From positions 1-64,000 of the forward strand of contig JAJKFJ010021366.1 of the NCBI GenBank assembly GCA_027382625.1: a stretch of 64,000 nucleotides of DNA, written 5' to 3'. The notes under the pieces are model-generated. The model made no database searches. It was not told the origin of the DNA and saw only the letters and a program-made list of their open reading frames with translations. This document shows, piece by piece, positions 24,475 to 38,000 of the stretch (positions are counted from its first letter, which is position 1; every line of letters begins with the position of its first letter). Position numbers and translations under genes: made by a program. This DNA comes from Tetmemena sp. SeJ-2015 (lineage: Eukaryota; Ciliophora; Spirotrichea; Sporadotrichida; Oxytrichidae).

Positions 24475-24880
24475 GAAATTATTATTAAAATAGAAAGTTA
24501 AAATATAGGACATGTAACTAGTAATTATGTCGGCTTAGTAAAGAGAGAAGGAACTGCTGACTCAATGCCTCTCTCTATCTCGATGCATTAATCCCCATAG
24601 AGGCTCTACTTTAGTAATTATGTGGTTATGTTTGTGGACTTAAATAGAGGTATGATTATTATGAAAACCCGAAGGTGGTTTTAGCATTTACTGAATTAAT
24701 AATGGGATGTAAATTCTCTCAACAATCCTCTGAAAATGCTTATGTAAGGAGAGAGCACGTTACCTCGCACAATTACATAGTCTTAAAATCTGATAGAATA
24801 GAACTCAAATTTTATGGGTATAAGGCAAAAGCTGTATACTGATGCTCAGAGGGTTTTTTAATTTCCCTATAAATTAATTA
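24475..24880 (+). mobile_element. Possible element sharing its 5' end with the SINE-like family
   Basis: The block starts ATTATTAAAATAGAAAGTTA at about 24475, which closely matches the start of the SINE-like copies (ATTATTAAATTAGAAAGTTA at 44301). It has above-average GC for about 350 bp, then diverges from that family. The terminal stop of PLC B (TGA 24846-24848) falls inside it. This could be a related short element. No homologous copy of its body is in the window. Confidence 0.35.
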
Positions 24881-27800
24881 TTTTCAGATAGTTTTAATTA
24901 TAATAGTTTTAAAAGAAATAAAATAATTTGGCTCTCCAGTCTGAAAGGACGAGGAACTTCTCAAAGTTTTTATTTTGCACAATTTTGCATGATTTTATTA
25001 AAATTATTATCCTAATTCTTGATGATTGTATTTTAAAATAGTCACTTAATATTTAATAGAATAGTAAATGAATTTGTTGGTTTAAGTTGAGTTTAATGAC
25101 CCTGCTGGCTGTGATCTCATTAGCTCTGTCAAGGTTGACAAGGTTCTGAGTAAGTCTCATGATCTGGCTGGTGGACATTAATCTGAAATAGGCGCGAGTG
25201 TTAGCGGCAGCCATTCATTAAAAGAGCATTTAATGAGCAAAGACTTTATAATTTATATAAATCTGAATTTAGTAAATATTAAAGTTTGGATTTCATGTAG
25301 ATGTGATGGGAATGCATTGAAGATCTCCCTTGGAGACTTTTTGAGGATATCGTCTGCAGTGCCTGCTACCAATGCCTCGGCGTAGTTCTTCATGCTGATT
25401 GCAAGAGTGAGGGGAGCATATACTGAGATGTAGGGGTCCGACTTCAGGAATTTGGTTGTCTCTGGCAAATAAGCCTTGGTTTCGAAAAAGCTCTTGGTCT
25501 TCAAAGCAACTATGACTGGATTTTAAATTAATAAAATTTTCATCGAAAGTATATGACCAGGCCTTCTTTGTATTTTGAACTTGGATAGGTGTGCTCGTAA
25601 AGCCAGTGAAAATACATACAAATATATTTAACCAAATTAAATAAGTGAATTAATTATATTAAAGAAGCGTTTTGTTCGAGATTTAAAAAATAATATTTTG
25701 CATATATCTTTCAAAAATAATTAAATTTTGGTCTTAAATTTCTTTATAAATTGATTAAATTTGTATTTCTGATAAATTTTATTTATTGAATTCTTAATTC
25801 ACAATAAATATATTTTAACAATTAATTTTATTTTAATTATTTCTAAATTGATTTTTAAAATGAAAATGATTCCTCCGTAAGAAGAAATTGGGAGATTCAA
25901 ATGAGCAGTAGTAAGAATTTTAAATCTTCATAACCTATATTAAAATCTAAAAAGAATGAATTCTGGGTTGATGTGAGCTTAAACTCTTACATTTAAATTT
26001 ATATTAAACACAAGAAAAAAAATAATTTAGAGAGAATGAAATAAAATGCAAAAATATTTCTTCTTAAATAGATGCGCTATTTTAAGTGCTAATATAATTT
26101 TATTGTTAATTCTTAGCGTGATTCTTGCTCCAGTGGTATCTACACCCCAAGCATTCAATAAAAATTTAAATTGAAGATAAATATTAATATAGTGATGTCA
26201 GCTTTGATTTTGCATTCCTGGGAATAAACTCAGGTCTTACAGTAAGAAGTCAGTGCCTTTAGTCTTTATAGAAATTTAGAGTTTTTTACTCAAATTTAAG
26301 ATTTTGAGAAAGAGGCAGAAATATCCGTATAATTGATTATAATTAGGCATACTTACACTTTTTCAAAACAGTTTAACTTTGATTACAGTACTAGCATTTA
26401 GGATATCAGACTAGAGCTTACTCCTCGCTCGTCCAGGCTTTACAGAAAAAAACTGTGAAGTTTTTGAAAAATGTGTTCTGAACAGATAATAATGTCTACG
26501 TACTCGTTTTAAATTTGTGAATTATTTCAGAAAATTATTTTTAAATTCTTTTAGTAAATTCTATTTTTCTCTTTTTATCCAATATGAATATCAATTTTAA
26601 GATGACAAAAGTAGTCATATTATTCCTAATTTATTTTCTATTTACTCTCTAATCTTTTATTAATAGTTTTTGCGATTAGATTTTATAATTTTTAATAAAT
26701 TAAAATAATGCAAGTTAATTATAATGATAGAATCTTTAAATTATAATTCATGCCAGTGCCTTAATTATCTCTAAGAATAAAATCCAAATATAATAAAAAA
26801 TTGAAAATATTAATCTATCCTATTTGTTTAAAAGGAAAAATAGATTCATTTCCATAGAAATAAGATTGAGCTAAAATTCAAAATCATGTTTAAAATTATT
26901 AGAGATTATAAATGTCAAGTATGAGAATTTCACCAGGGTTCGCGATAAGGAAGTCATTCACAAACATATAATAAATTAAAAAAAATAAACTCCTAAATGA
27001 ATTTAAATATAGATTGATCTCTATGAGAGCATCATCTAGAGTAACTGTCCCCACGAAGTAGTGGGAGAGCTTTAAAATATATTTATTTTGTTACATAAAT
27101 AGAGGCGAATAGTAGTAGCATCAGTATTATTATTAAAATTTAAATGAAAATTGAAATCAAGTTAAAATAATAGATGAAGAGTTTTAGGCCGTTAAATTTT
27201 GAAGTAGGTGCCCCAATATGAGGGCTTGTTCGATAGCTCCTTAATTTATAAGACAGTTAGAGTTGCTAGTAATCTCTGGAGGGCACTCTAAAATGTGAGT
27301 TTTGATGTCACAAACTCCTCACCAACAAGTTCACAATTTATGACCGAGGTCACTCACTTCACAAATCTCCTACGAAGAAGTTGCTATTATAATAATTGCT
27401 TAGAATTTAATGCTTAATCTAATATGCTATAAATTAAACCCAATATCTAACACTTCAACTGCCACTGATTTTTAATTTATTACCTTACTTATTAATTTAA
27501 TTATCTTTTTAATTAAATTCTTAGCTATATCTGCAAGGTCCCTGGCGTGTCTAAGATCAAAATATCTAACTCCATTATTCTCAATCATATAATAGATAGC
27601 CAAATTATTGCAATAAATACATAGACTGTTGTAAATAACTTCCTATTAAATGCTTGAGAATTTCAATAATAAATTTGTAATTTAAACTATGCTTGCTTCA
27701 ATGAATCTAATATAGTTAAGAATTAAAATCGATGGATTGTTAAAAAATAAATGTGGGTGAATGGCTCACACAACCTATCTGAAACTTGCTTGATAGCCAA

Positions 27801-30474
27801 ATCAAGAATTAACATGAGATTCTACTTTGATAATCTCCATAGAACCTTAGCAGCGAGAAATGCCGTGTAAGCTCATTATAATATTTATGATAATCTTTCT
27901 GGTTATTATATTGATGTTCTCCTCTCTTTAAAGGACATAAGATTCTTAATTTTATATTCACTCTATGGTGTAATAATTAATTAAATTAGATTCTCTTCAA
28001 CTGCCACTTCTTCATCACATTTTAGCTTAATAATTAATTTAATTCTTTTTTTCCAATATATACTCAGAAATATCAAAAGAATAAAGGAACAGTTAATACA
28101 TAGAAATTTAACTGAATGACACTTTGAAGGCAGGAATTTAGTATCTCTAATTATTATAATTTTATAATTATTTTTGCTATTAAATGATAATAATTTAGAT
28201 TGGTAGCTATATTTAGAAGTTGGGTGAGTGATTGAACCTAGCAATCTTTGATAGTATTAAGGACGTCGTATTTCTAATCATGAGTTAGAGTGCTAAATAG
28301 AGTAGTGATATCGATTCCAGACCCCGCTGTTAGGTATGCCAATATTTTAAAAGAGCAACTAAATATTAAATATGATAAATATGCTCATTATCTCAAAAAT
28401 TATTAATATTGTAGAAGTAGTATTGAATAAGCAAATTGCCACTATTTTGAGCAGTGGAGACCTTGCAGTTAAAATGTGATCGAATTAGGTTAAAAATTTT
28501 AACAGGGCTTTTGAAAAACATAACTTTTGGAAAAAAATAATAAAAATTAATTAAAAGACGCTTGATATTAAATTCAATGTTTAATTATACTGTGTCTCAA
28601 CTCACTCTGTTGTAAATGATCAAGAAGGATGCGAACTAGGTCCTCATAGTAAGAGAAGTGGTAGCAGAGAGTCAAATTTATCTTCGTGAAAAGAGGTCAA
28701 AATTAAATTTAGAGGAGAGGATTCAAATCGAAAGTTTATAATCTTAAAAAAAATGTTGTTGTCTTTTTAAAATAACTAACTTTCAAATAATATTTTGCGC
28801 AGGCAAATATATTAACTAAATAATTGTAACTCTAGAGTAGATTCTTTAATTAAGCTAACAGTTATATGATAAGGAATCAATCTATAATGAGTATAGGATA
28901 TAATTTCTGTTAGAGAAGTTGAGAAATAAGAGGTATTAGGAAGATTTGGATACTTTTGCCAATCTCTTGTTTATAATTTTGAATTAACCACTTATTTTTA
29001 CAATATTAGTTATAAATCATCTGATTTTCAATTTAATTTGTTTTTAAATATATAATATGAGGGCATAAATGCATCGTTTGCAGGAAGAGTTTAAACATAA
29101 ATTAATGCTCCATTATAAATAATAATAAGACATTATAGACAAAATATATTTAAATTATTATTGCAAAAATATGCTTAGACTGAAAAAAAGAAATGATTTT
29201 TGCAAGTATTTATTATCAAAGTAAACTTTTTTATCTTTATAGATCATACATATGCCTCAAAGATTTGTTGTTTACTAATATGGTATTAATTTAGATTTAA
29301 TATCAATTAAAAATTAAATATTATTTATGTGTAATAAAGTTCTGTCAATGCCTAAGAACCCGCCGTGGTGAGCACCTGGAATAGCAATATCTCTAATCTT
29401 GGCGGCGCCAAATGTAGTAGGATGTTCGGTCTTGAGATCAGTCATCCATCTCTACAAATTGCCAGGATATCTGTAGATCTCACCCTGCCCATCATAGTCT
29501 GCGTAGTATAAACAAATTATTATCAAATTTCAAAAGATACAAATAACTCCCAAGTTTCATATTTTCTAAATACAAGCAACCTTGTTTTTTATTTCTCAAA
29601 ATTAACAGAATCCTTTTCTTCTTTCTTTTTTTCTCACTTAGCTCGTTTATAAAGTTTTATCTATTAAATCTTGGAATAAAAAGAATCAATTTCTATAAAA
29701 TGAGCCATTGTATTTTTAAATTAGGAATTTTGCTTTTCAATTATGATAATGTTTAAGTTGAAATTGAACTTATTTTATAATTTCAATTTATATTTTAAGA
29801 AAATTATACTCTATCTTATTTTAAAACCCCTGAAAAAATTTATTTATAAAACTACTTGATATCTTATATTAATAAGTTTTTCATTTATCTGTAGTACAAA
29901 TTTGTGAATTTTTGCGCACTTAAGTTTCATTTATTAAGAATTAATTTTATTTTTTCAATTAGACAAAATAATAAATAGCAAGAAACTTTAAAAGAAAATC
30001 TTTTCGTTAGTCCCAATACAAATAAGACTTGGAACTTAATTTATTCTTTTATGGAATCCCTTATAATTTTAATGATAGTCGAATTCAGCATCGGTGACGG
30101 TGAAGGTTGGTGGTGTTTGTAAATTTCTTAAACTCTCAAGATTCTCACTTGAGTTCTCAGAGTTCAAAAAGCTTTCTAAAGTTTAAGAGATTAACCACTG
30201 ATACTTATAAGGAAGTTTCAAAAACAGCACAAATATTCACACGGGTATTTATTCAAACTTAGAAGAGAAATTTATATTCTGTGTAGCTGTTAGTTTATAA
30301 TAAATTAAATGTTCTTCCTAAAATTTGCTTCTGAATAAATAATTTTAAGGTATTTTTATTTTTAGGTGTATTAGTTTGTATGGTAATGATAATGTACTTA
30401 CCAGCTTGTTGAGCTTGTGAGACGTTTATAAAGCCAGCTAGGGCCAGAACGAGAGCGACCGTTTTTCTTAACAT
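24846..30474 (-). CDS. Secreted PI-PLC X-domain paralogue B, split into about 15 MDSs
   Basis: The signal peptide starts at 30474 (MLRKTVALVLALAGFINVSQ), followed by an intron with donor GTAAG. The later segments lie in order on the minus strand: SLRNLQTPPTFTVTDAEFDY (about 30170-30080); the catalytic segment YADYDGQGEIYRYPGNL to IAIPGAHHGGFLGIDRT (29517-29350); ANDAFMPSY (about 29090); a segment near 28340-28215; NNGVRYFDLRHARD (about 27580-27530); TTIRL; LSHYFVGTVTLDDALIEIN; NPGEILILD; GTGMN; AWGVDTTGARI; YGG near 25880; FTGFTSTPIQVQ; LKSDPYISVYAPLTLAISM (25500-25260); MSTSQIMRLTQNLVNLDRAN; and FEKFLVLSDWRAKL (about 24960). The pointers I could read include ACTA, AACT, AATA, GAT, CTCT, AAT, TGAAT and AAAC, and the frame closes at each. 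The GAT-bounded IES (409 bp, 27120-27531) is not in C or D. TGA at 24846-24848 ends the joined frame. Confidence 0.75.
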
Positions 30475-33392
30475 TGGATTCTCCTTATCAAATATATATA
30501 ATTATTCAACAAAATCTATTGAAATATAGATTAGTTTGTAAAGAAGTTTAAAATTATCAACATATTTTATCATTAATTTATTTCCTCATTTATATTACTT
30601 CATGGCTTCTATAATCATTTTATACCATAGAATAAGCTTGTTTTTTCTAATTTTTTCTATAAATAGATCACTATTGCAACTATTTATCCTTTCAAATTTA
30701 ATGATCTAGATAAAATTCTGCATTCAAATGAAATATTTCAACAATCAGGGTGTAGTCAAAAATAATTTATAATTCAAATGAGTGAGAGTCAATTAGATCA
30801 AATGAAATGAATTTCTGATTTAAATTTCTTTTGCCTGTTTGAACCTTTGTTAGATTAATAAAGTTTGCGTAATGAAATTTTGACCTACTATAAGTCTAAT
30901 AGAGTTTCTTAAATAACTTACTGAATTTATAAAAAAAGTTATGAATAAATTCACTCTATAAATAAAGGCCAATTTAAAAATTTTAATAAGAGACAAGCTC
31001 TATTCCATTTTGAATTAATCTCTCTCTTAAAGATTCTAATCTCACAACAAGATAGCATCTCATTTGTTCAATAAAAGAGTATATACTTTCTGTGTGAACA
31101 ACTCTGAGTGAGCACAAAAAAGTGTGGTCTCTAAAAATTGGACTAGGGTTCAACTCACAAGTTGGTTAATGAGGATTCTGATTTATCCTATATAATGGGG
31201 GAGAACAGGCGTTAGCATTATTACTCATCAAAGCAAATGATTTTTAAGAGTTTAAAAGATGTCAAGAACACCATTTTGAATGGTAATTAGTAATAAAATC
31301 AGAAGTTATACACCATAGTCTTTCTAATAGTCAAAAATTCTGATAAATACTGAAAATAATTAGTGAACTCTCAGATTAAACGTACACATTAAATTATTTA
31401 ATAATTTGACTACCACTAATTGTTAGAATTCTACATTTTGAGTAAACATGATCCTAATCTTAATAAATGTTTCCAATTCTATTTTAGATTTTAAGATTAA
31501 TAGATAGTATTTAGTTAAATTATAAGTGCTATTGCAGTGACCTCACGAAATAGATCCAATTAATAATTAACTTCGAGTGTCTTGGACTATTAAAATATTT
31601 CCAAAAGTCCCGAACATTAATTCTAAATAACGTATAAAAATTAACAATTTCTATCGTCCACTAATAATAATTTTCCACCTATATTTTTGTTTTTCACCAC
31701 ATTAACGTTAGAAATTCTCCTTTCAATTTAAACATAAAAAAGCAAATCTTAAATGAAGTTTATATGATTTTAGCCTTAAAAATAATAGATTTATATAAAA
31801 TTCAAACAATGAAAAGTAAATTTCTGAAATATAAATTATTTAGAACTTACAAATATCCGGTTAAAAATCAAAAAATTGAAATTAAATCTTTTAAATTAGA
31901 AGTGACTACATCGATACCTTAGAGTCAAAATGAAACTGTGATAGGATGTGTAGTTATTTTTGAGTAATTTTGCTTTTTTCTCGCATGATTATAAGCACAA
32001 AAACACAACTTGTTCTCTCTTTCTTATCATATTATGAGGTTTGATTGGACTTATTTTTAAAATCATGGAGCTTGAAGTTACAGTAAAGAGGTGTAAATTT
32101 CAGTATGGATATCTTTGTAATTATATTTTCTGATGCAATTGCAATCATTTATGGTGAGAATTCTTTTAAATTTGCTTTTTAAATTTTATAGAAGAGACTC
32201 TGTGTTAGCTAACTATTGGAAAATTACTTTGATTTTATCTCCTTTAATCCTTGTTTTATAAAAGGTGCCGTAAGTAGGAATTAGTCCTCTCTTAAGAGTG
32301 ATATATATAAGGGGTAACACTTAAATTTTGTGTCTTTTTCCCTCAGGTTACGTAATTGTTTTATTTATATAAGCCGCCAAAGGATTAAATGACTTCTTTT
32401 AATTTTTTTAAAAAACATATTTGCCTTAAAATTTAATATTTAGGAGAAAAATTAAGTTTTAAATACTTTTGCATGTTTTTCATTATTATTTTTAATTTAA
32501 GAAACAAATTTTTAAGAGTAAAATAATTTTCTTTGCAGATTTCAAAATGGAATAATAGACTCTAGAAAGTAGTTACTATGGAGAATAAACAATTTTCAAT
32601 TATCTTAATTTAATTTTCAATTTTTTAGTAAATTAAAAGCCCTTCAAAATTTAGCAAAGTAATTTAAAGGAGTCATCTCAAATAATAAATAGCTTTAAAA
32701 ATGGTGAAAAGGAAATTTAAATCATTAAGCTGAGTGTATCATAATAGGAGACAAGCATTTTTACGTTTGAAAGATTCCAAATGAGTCATTTTCTCTTTTC
32801 ATAAATTTTAACTAAGCTCTTTACTAAGTCTTAATCGCTATTAGAAAATCAAAACATTAAAATAATAAATTAGTATCTTTATTTTTGTCAAAAGAATAAT
32901 TTGTATCGCAAAATTGTTCATTCTAATAATCTCTAAAATTATATCAATAACAAATTTCCATTTCAGTTATGAATCTAAATATTTAGATATAAAAAATAAT
33001 TTGCAAAATATATAATTACACCTTTTAATTCTAAGAAAAACGAAAAATGGTAACCATAATATTGTTAATGATTAAATTAAATAGCTTTCTTTATATTAAG
33101 GCAACTAAATAAAAATATTTTAAGATTTTTAAATTAAGAGTATGGATAATTAGAATGCCAGGAATTTTGGCTCTATTATCATTGGCATAAGATCTTCTTA
33201 GTTCTTGTAGATAATTGGCGGAATAAATTTCTTTATTTAATTTTTATTTAAAGAAATATTATTTTTATTCTAAGATCATATCATTTAATATCGACTTTTA
33301 ATTTACTTTTTTGCGAATTTAATTTTAACAATTTATGATTAGTGCTTATAGTTAATGGTTTTCATTATTCTAACTTTTAATTCAATTATTGA
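30475..33392. other. AT-rich spacer upstream of PLC B
   Basis: About 2.9 kb of AT-rich DNA between PLC B and the foldback element. The promoter of B should lie just above 30474. No coding sequence, RNA gene or clear repeat was recognised. Confidence 0.45.
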
Positions 33393-34490
33393 AAACAAAT
33401 GCGCATTTTTAGCATCAAGGCTCATGAAGAGTTAAAAACTTAATGAGACTTTATCCGGTCAATGACATACTCCTCTCCGATTACTGTTGTTCTAATGGGA
33501 GGTGCAAATTATCAAATGTACTCCTATTAAAATTAGTCATACAAAAATTAATTAGAAAGAAGTATTTAAGTATTCTCCCTTTAGATAGCATCCATTGATA
33601 CCATATTGTTAGGGTTTAAAAAATAAATTTAAAAAACCCTAAATTTTTATATCTATAAATTCCAAAAATCTATACCCCTCACGACGCAATTGCTGATTTC
33701 CAAAAAATAAAAAACATAAATTTTTTTGAGCTATAATAAGGAAAAAAGTTTTTTTTTTAGAGATGGGCGTTTTTCTGAGAAACAGAATGGTTTTTTAGAA
33801 ATTTTAAAATTGGATGATTTAAAAAACTTTTTTTGAAATTAATTGGTTAATGTCAAAAATTTAAAAAACTTTTCCCGCGGGGGGTTTCGAAACCCCTCTC
33901 CAATATTAATCAGACTCCGCCTCGCTCAAAGGGATTTTCTATTGGTCTGATTAATGATTTGGAGAGGTCGTTCGAACCCCCCGCGGGTAAAAATTTTTTT
34001 TTTTAATTGAAGTTAAAATTTTTTTTTTTTAATTTCAAAAAGTGATTTAATATTCCAAATTTTAATTAATTTCTAAAACCCTTCTGTTTCTCAGATATTA
34101 TCCTCCCTTTAAAAAAAAAATTTTTTTCCATTATGCCAAATAATTTTTTGTTTTTTTTTTTTTAATCGCAATTGGTGTTGGGTATAGATCTTTTGGAAAT
34201 TTGATATTAAAAAATTTTTTTTTAAATTTTATTTTTTAAATAAAATATGGGTATCAATGGAATGCTCATCTAAAGGGGAGAATCAATGATCCTGTGCACT
34301 TTGGCTTAATCCTCAATTTGTGATGGCAATTTTATTAGGAGGTTACATTTATGAATAATTGGCACCTGCCACATTAAAGCGCAGTTAACTCCATCGGGAG
34401 AGGAGATAGAGGGTCATCGCACAGGATAAAGTCCTATTATTTTTTAATTCTCTATCGATTGAGCCCTAGATGCCCAAACGCGCATTTTTT
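33393..34490. mobile_element. 1.1-kb foldback element in the PLC array
   Basis: Long inverted repeat. Its outer ends pair CAAATGCGC...GCATCAAGGCTCATG (about 33399) with ...TGAGCCCTAGATGC...GCGCATTT (up to about 34487). Inner arms pair a TCTCCCTTTAGATAGCATCCA block (about 33575) with a TGGAATGCTCATCTAAAGG block (about 34257). The core pairs CCCGCGGGGGGTTTCGAA (about 33873) with TTCGAACCCCCCGCGGG (to about 33987), leaving a loop near 33915-33945. No transposase frame is visible. It lies between genes B and C and interrupts neither. Confidence 0.75.
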
Positions 34491-35040
34491 TCAACTGCCA
34501 GGAGATTGAAGGCTTTCAAAGGGAATCCCAATGAGAAACCTTAACTATAAGCAAAATCATAAATTTTAAAAAAAATTTTCCTAAAAAAGTTTAAAATTTT
34601 AAATTTTCTTTTTTAATTTTTTTTTTTTTCATTTAAATTTATAAAAAAAATTTAAAGTAATTTTTTTTTTTTTCTCATTTATAAAAATGATAATTAAAAA
34701 CTGACAAACAAATTAGTTTCTTTGATAAATTTTTAGAAAAATAAATATAATGAGATTTAAAGGTAATACAAGCCCCCCCATATTTTAAAGGAAAAAGCAA
34801 AACTCTCTTTTTAAAAATTTTGTTTTAAATATTTAATATTTAAATTTAAATGCTAATATTTAAAGTAAAATTTTTCTTTAATTATTATAAAGATTTTTTA
34901 ATTGAAAATTTAAAATGAGATTTAAATTTAAAATTAATTCTTTAATTTTAAACAAATTTTAAAATTTTTTAAAAAATATGAAACTACTAATATTTAGACT
35001 TCTAATTTTATTTTTAAAAGAATAGAAAAATACTTTAATT
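34491..35040. other. AT-rich spacer downstream of PLC C
   Basis: Homopolymer-rich AT DNA. I looked here for the final FEKF..DW segment present in paralogues B and D and did not find it. Confidence 0.45.
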
Positions 35041-38000
35041 ATATTTGAAGTTGAGTTTAATGACCTTGCTAGTTGTGATTTCATGAGCTCTATCTAGGTT
35101 AACTATGTTCTGAGAAAGTCTCATAATTTGACTGGTAGGCAAATATCTGAAGAAGGCGCGACTTGCAATGGCAGCCATTTCATAAATTATTTATAATGGT
35201 GATAAATTAAACTCATTACTCTACTTATTAATTATACAAATTAAGATTTCAATAAGATGAGCAGGGAAAGAATTGTGAATTGCGGTGGGAGTGCCTGAGA
35301 GGAGATCATCTATAGTGCCTGCTTGCAATGCCAATCCGTAGTTCTTCAAGGTGTTTGCAAGAGTTAGGGGAGAAGCTACTGAGATGTAAGGGTCTGACTT
35401 GAGTACATTGAATGAGCTCTCTGGCAAATAAGTCTTGATATTGAAATAAGTTCTTGTCCTCAAGCCAACTTTGACTGGGTTTTAATTAATAAACTTTTCA
35501 TTTTTAAATTTGAGTTTTCATCTTAAGTTTACAGCCAAGCTCTCTTGTTAGTGATTGTTGGAACAGAGGCGCTGGTGGTAAAGCCAGTGAAAATATTCTA
35601 AATTATTTTTAAAGAAATGCTATTTTTAATGAAATTTGTCCTATAAAATTTTATTAAAAATAAATTCAAAGTTAAAAATTGTTTATTCTAATTTCATTTA
35701 AAAAATAATCTTTGCTATAATTTTGAGCTTGAAAAGAAAAAATGTAAGATTTAATTTTAAGAAAATGAGGAAACACATTTAATTTGTACTTTTTATATGT
35801 GAAAAAGACTCCTCCGTAGGTAGAGATGGCATTATTTACTTTATCAGCAGTAAAAAAAAGAGAAAGATCAAAAGATAAATTAAAATATAAAAGAATGAAA
35901 GCAGCGTTGATGTAAGTAGTAACTCTTTATTCAAATTTCATAAATTTTGCAAATATAATTACAGAGTAAAAAATAAATAAACTAAAATGAATAAACTAAT
36001 CTGAAAAAAAGGAAATCTTTATTCTTATTAAAGAAGATTCTAAATAAGCAATATAAAAATAGTTAATAAGTTTAAAATTCTTGCCTAGATTATGGCTGCT
36101 GTTACATCTACGCTCCATGCATTCATTAATATAAATTCCATCTTTTCAGCTTAATAAAAATATAATAATTTCTATATATTCCTAAATTAAATCTTTTAAT
36201 TATTTTTGACTTGTAATATCTCAGATATTATAATGAAAGCAATTTTTAAATAGATGTCTATTAATTAAAAATGAAATTCATGCCAGCGCCTTGGCCATCG
36301 TTAACAATTAAATCTTTGATATTAAATATCTAAAATATCTAAAACAATTTTAGATAATAAAATCCAATATAAACTAAAAATAATGAAGTAAGATTCAAAA
36401 GAGAGTTTATTTAATGTCAGCTATAATGATTTCACCAGGGTTGGCGACAAGGAACGCATTCATAAGTATTATATGAATAAAAAATTATATTATCATATTT
36501 AAATTAATTATAAATAGATTGATCTGTTGAAGAACAGAGTCAAGGGTGACTGAGGACACAAATGAGTGGGAGAGGATTAGAATGGATTTAATTTTATTTT
36601 AAATAGAGGCGGATAGTTGTAGCTGCGCCACTTACTGCAGGATTCCTAGCAATTCTAATATCCAGATACCTAACTCCAATATTATAAATATAGGTAGAAT
36701 ACGAATTGATTAGAGAAATTGAAAAAAGAGATGTAAAAGCCTAAGCATTGTGATATAAATTAAAAGCATCTCTAGAATTATAACAGCCTTAATCTTTAAT
36801 GCATACTTTTGAGCTTACTGATCAGGTTTAATTTTCAGTTTTTTGAAACATCTCTTATTTATTTTCCAACTTTCTTTTTCAAACTATTCTTCGCTAATTA
36901 ATTTTCTTCATCTTATCTTCCTCATCTTATTAAATTATTTCTTCAATATTTCTATGCTATTGCTGCTGCTATTATTGTTATTGCTATTTTAGAAATATTG
37001 GTCGAAAAAAAATTTAAAATGATATTTCTGGGGTTTCGAACCTTGGAGTAAAAAATGACTCATCTAGGCGTTAACCATTAACATTAGCATTCAAATCAAA
37101 GTCTACTAGTTAATTTATCTAAAATATATCTTACCTCCGATTCTGCATTCGTATTCATCCTATAATAATACTAAATCTGTAATATTTACTTCCTATTTAA
37201 ATAGTTGATAGCTTCTGAATGATTTTAACTTTAAAATTTCCTATACATCAAACTTAGTAAAAAGCACAACATAATTGCAAATATACGGAGCTCAGGATTT
37301 CATGAAATTTTAGTTGTCATTAAGCTCGCTAAAACTTCTGTTATCCGTTTACTCTCAGATTTATTAGGGCACTAAGAAGAGATAAAATTTTACTTATTTT
37401 ATTTCTATTAAAAATCTCTCAATTAAATTGATAATTTATATGACATTTTATTAGCTAGCTCCATTCGACAATTTATTCTCATTTATATTTTGTATAAATT
37501 AGCATGATTATTAGATTTGCATCAATATTTAGTAGTTGGGTGAGTGTGAGTTCCTGGCAAACAGCGACTGCGTTAGTGATTTCGAATTTCTAAGCCGTGT
37601 TGAGGGTATTGTAGATGGTAGTCAGAGGGATTGAGGTAGCTGTAGTCAGTTAAGCCACATATTCATCAAATATATATATACATCTTATGAAAGTGTGCTA
37701 TTAAATAAAAATATTAAGCAAGACTTCATCAAAGAATTAATAAATATAAATTAAAATATCTTTAGCTTTTTATTTAAATCATTTTCCTTGAAATGATTTT
37801 AAATTAATCTATTAAAGAATTCGTAATCCTAAATAAATGAGAAAAATAATTTACTTTCAAATTTATAGACTATTCAAATTTACCAGTATCCTGTCATGAA
37901 GACACCATTTGCAGCAACAGTTTAAATAGATAAATTGAATAATCTTTGTTAAATAAATTCTTTTATTTTTTAGAAAAACAAATATAAAATTCTTCATTTT

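Noticed and set aside
33870..33990. tRNA gene suggested by GGTTCGAA-like text
   Set aside because: The sequence is the core of a palindrome. No cloverleaf with correct D and anticodon arms can be drawn.
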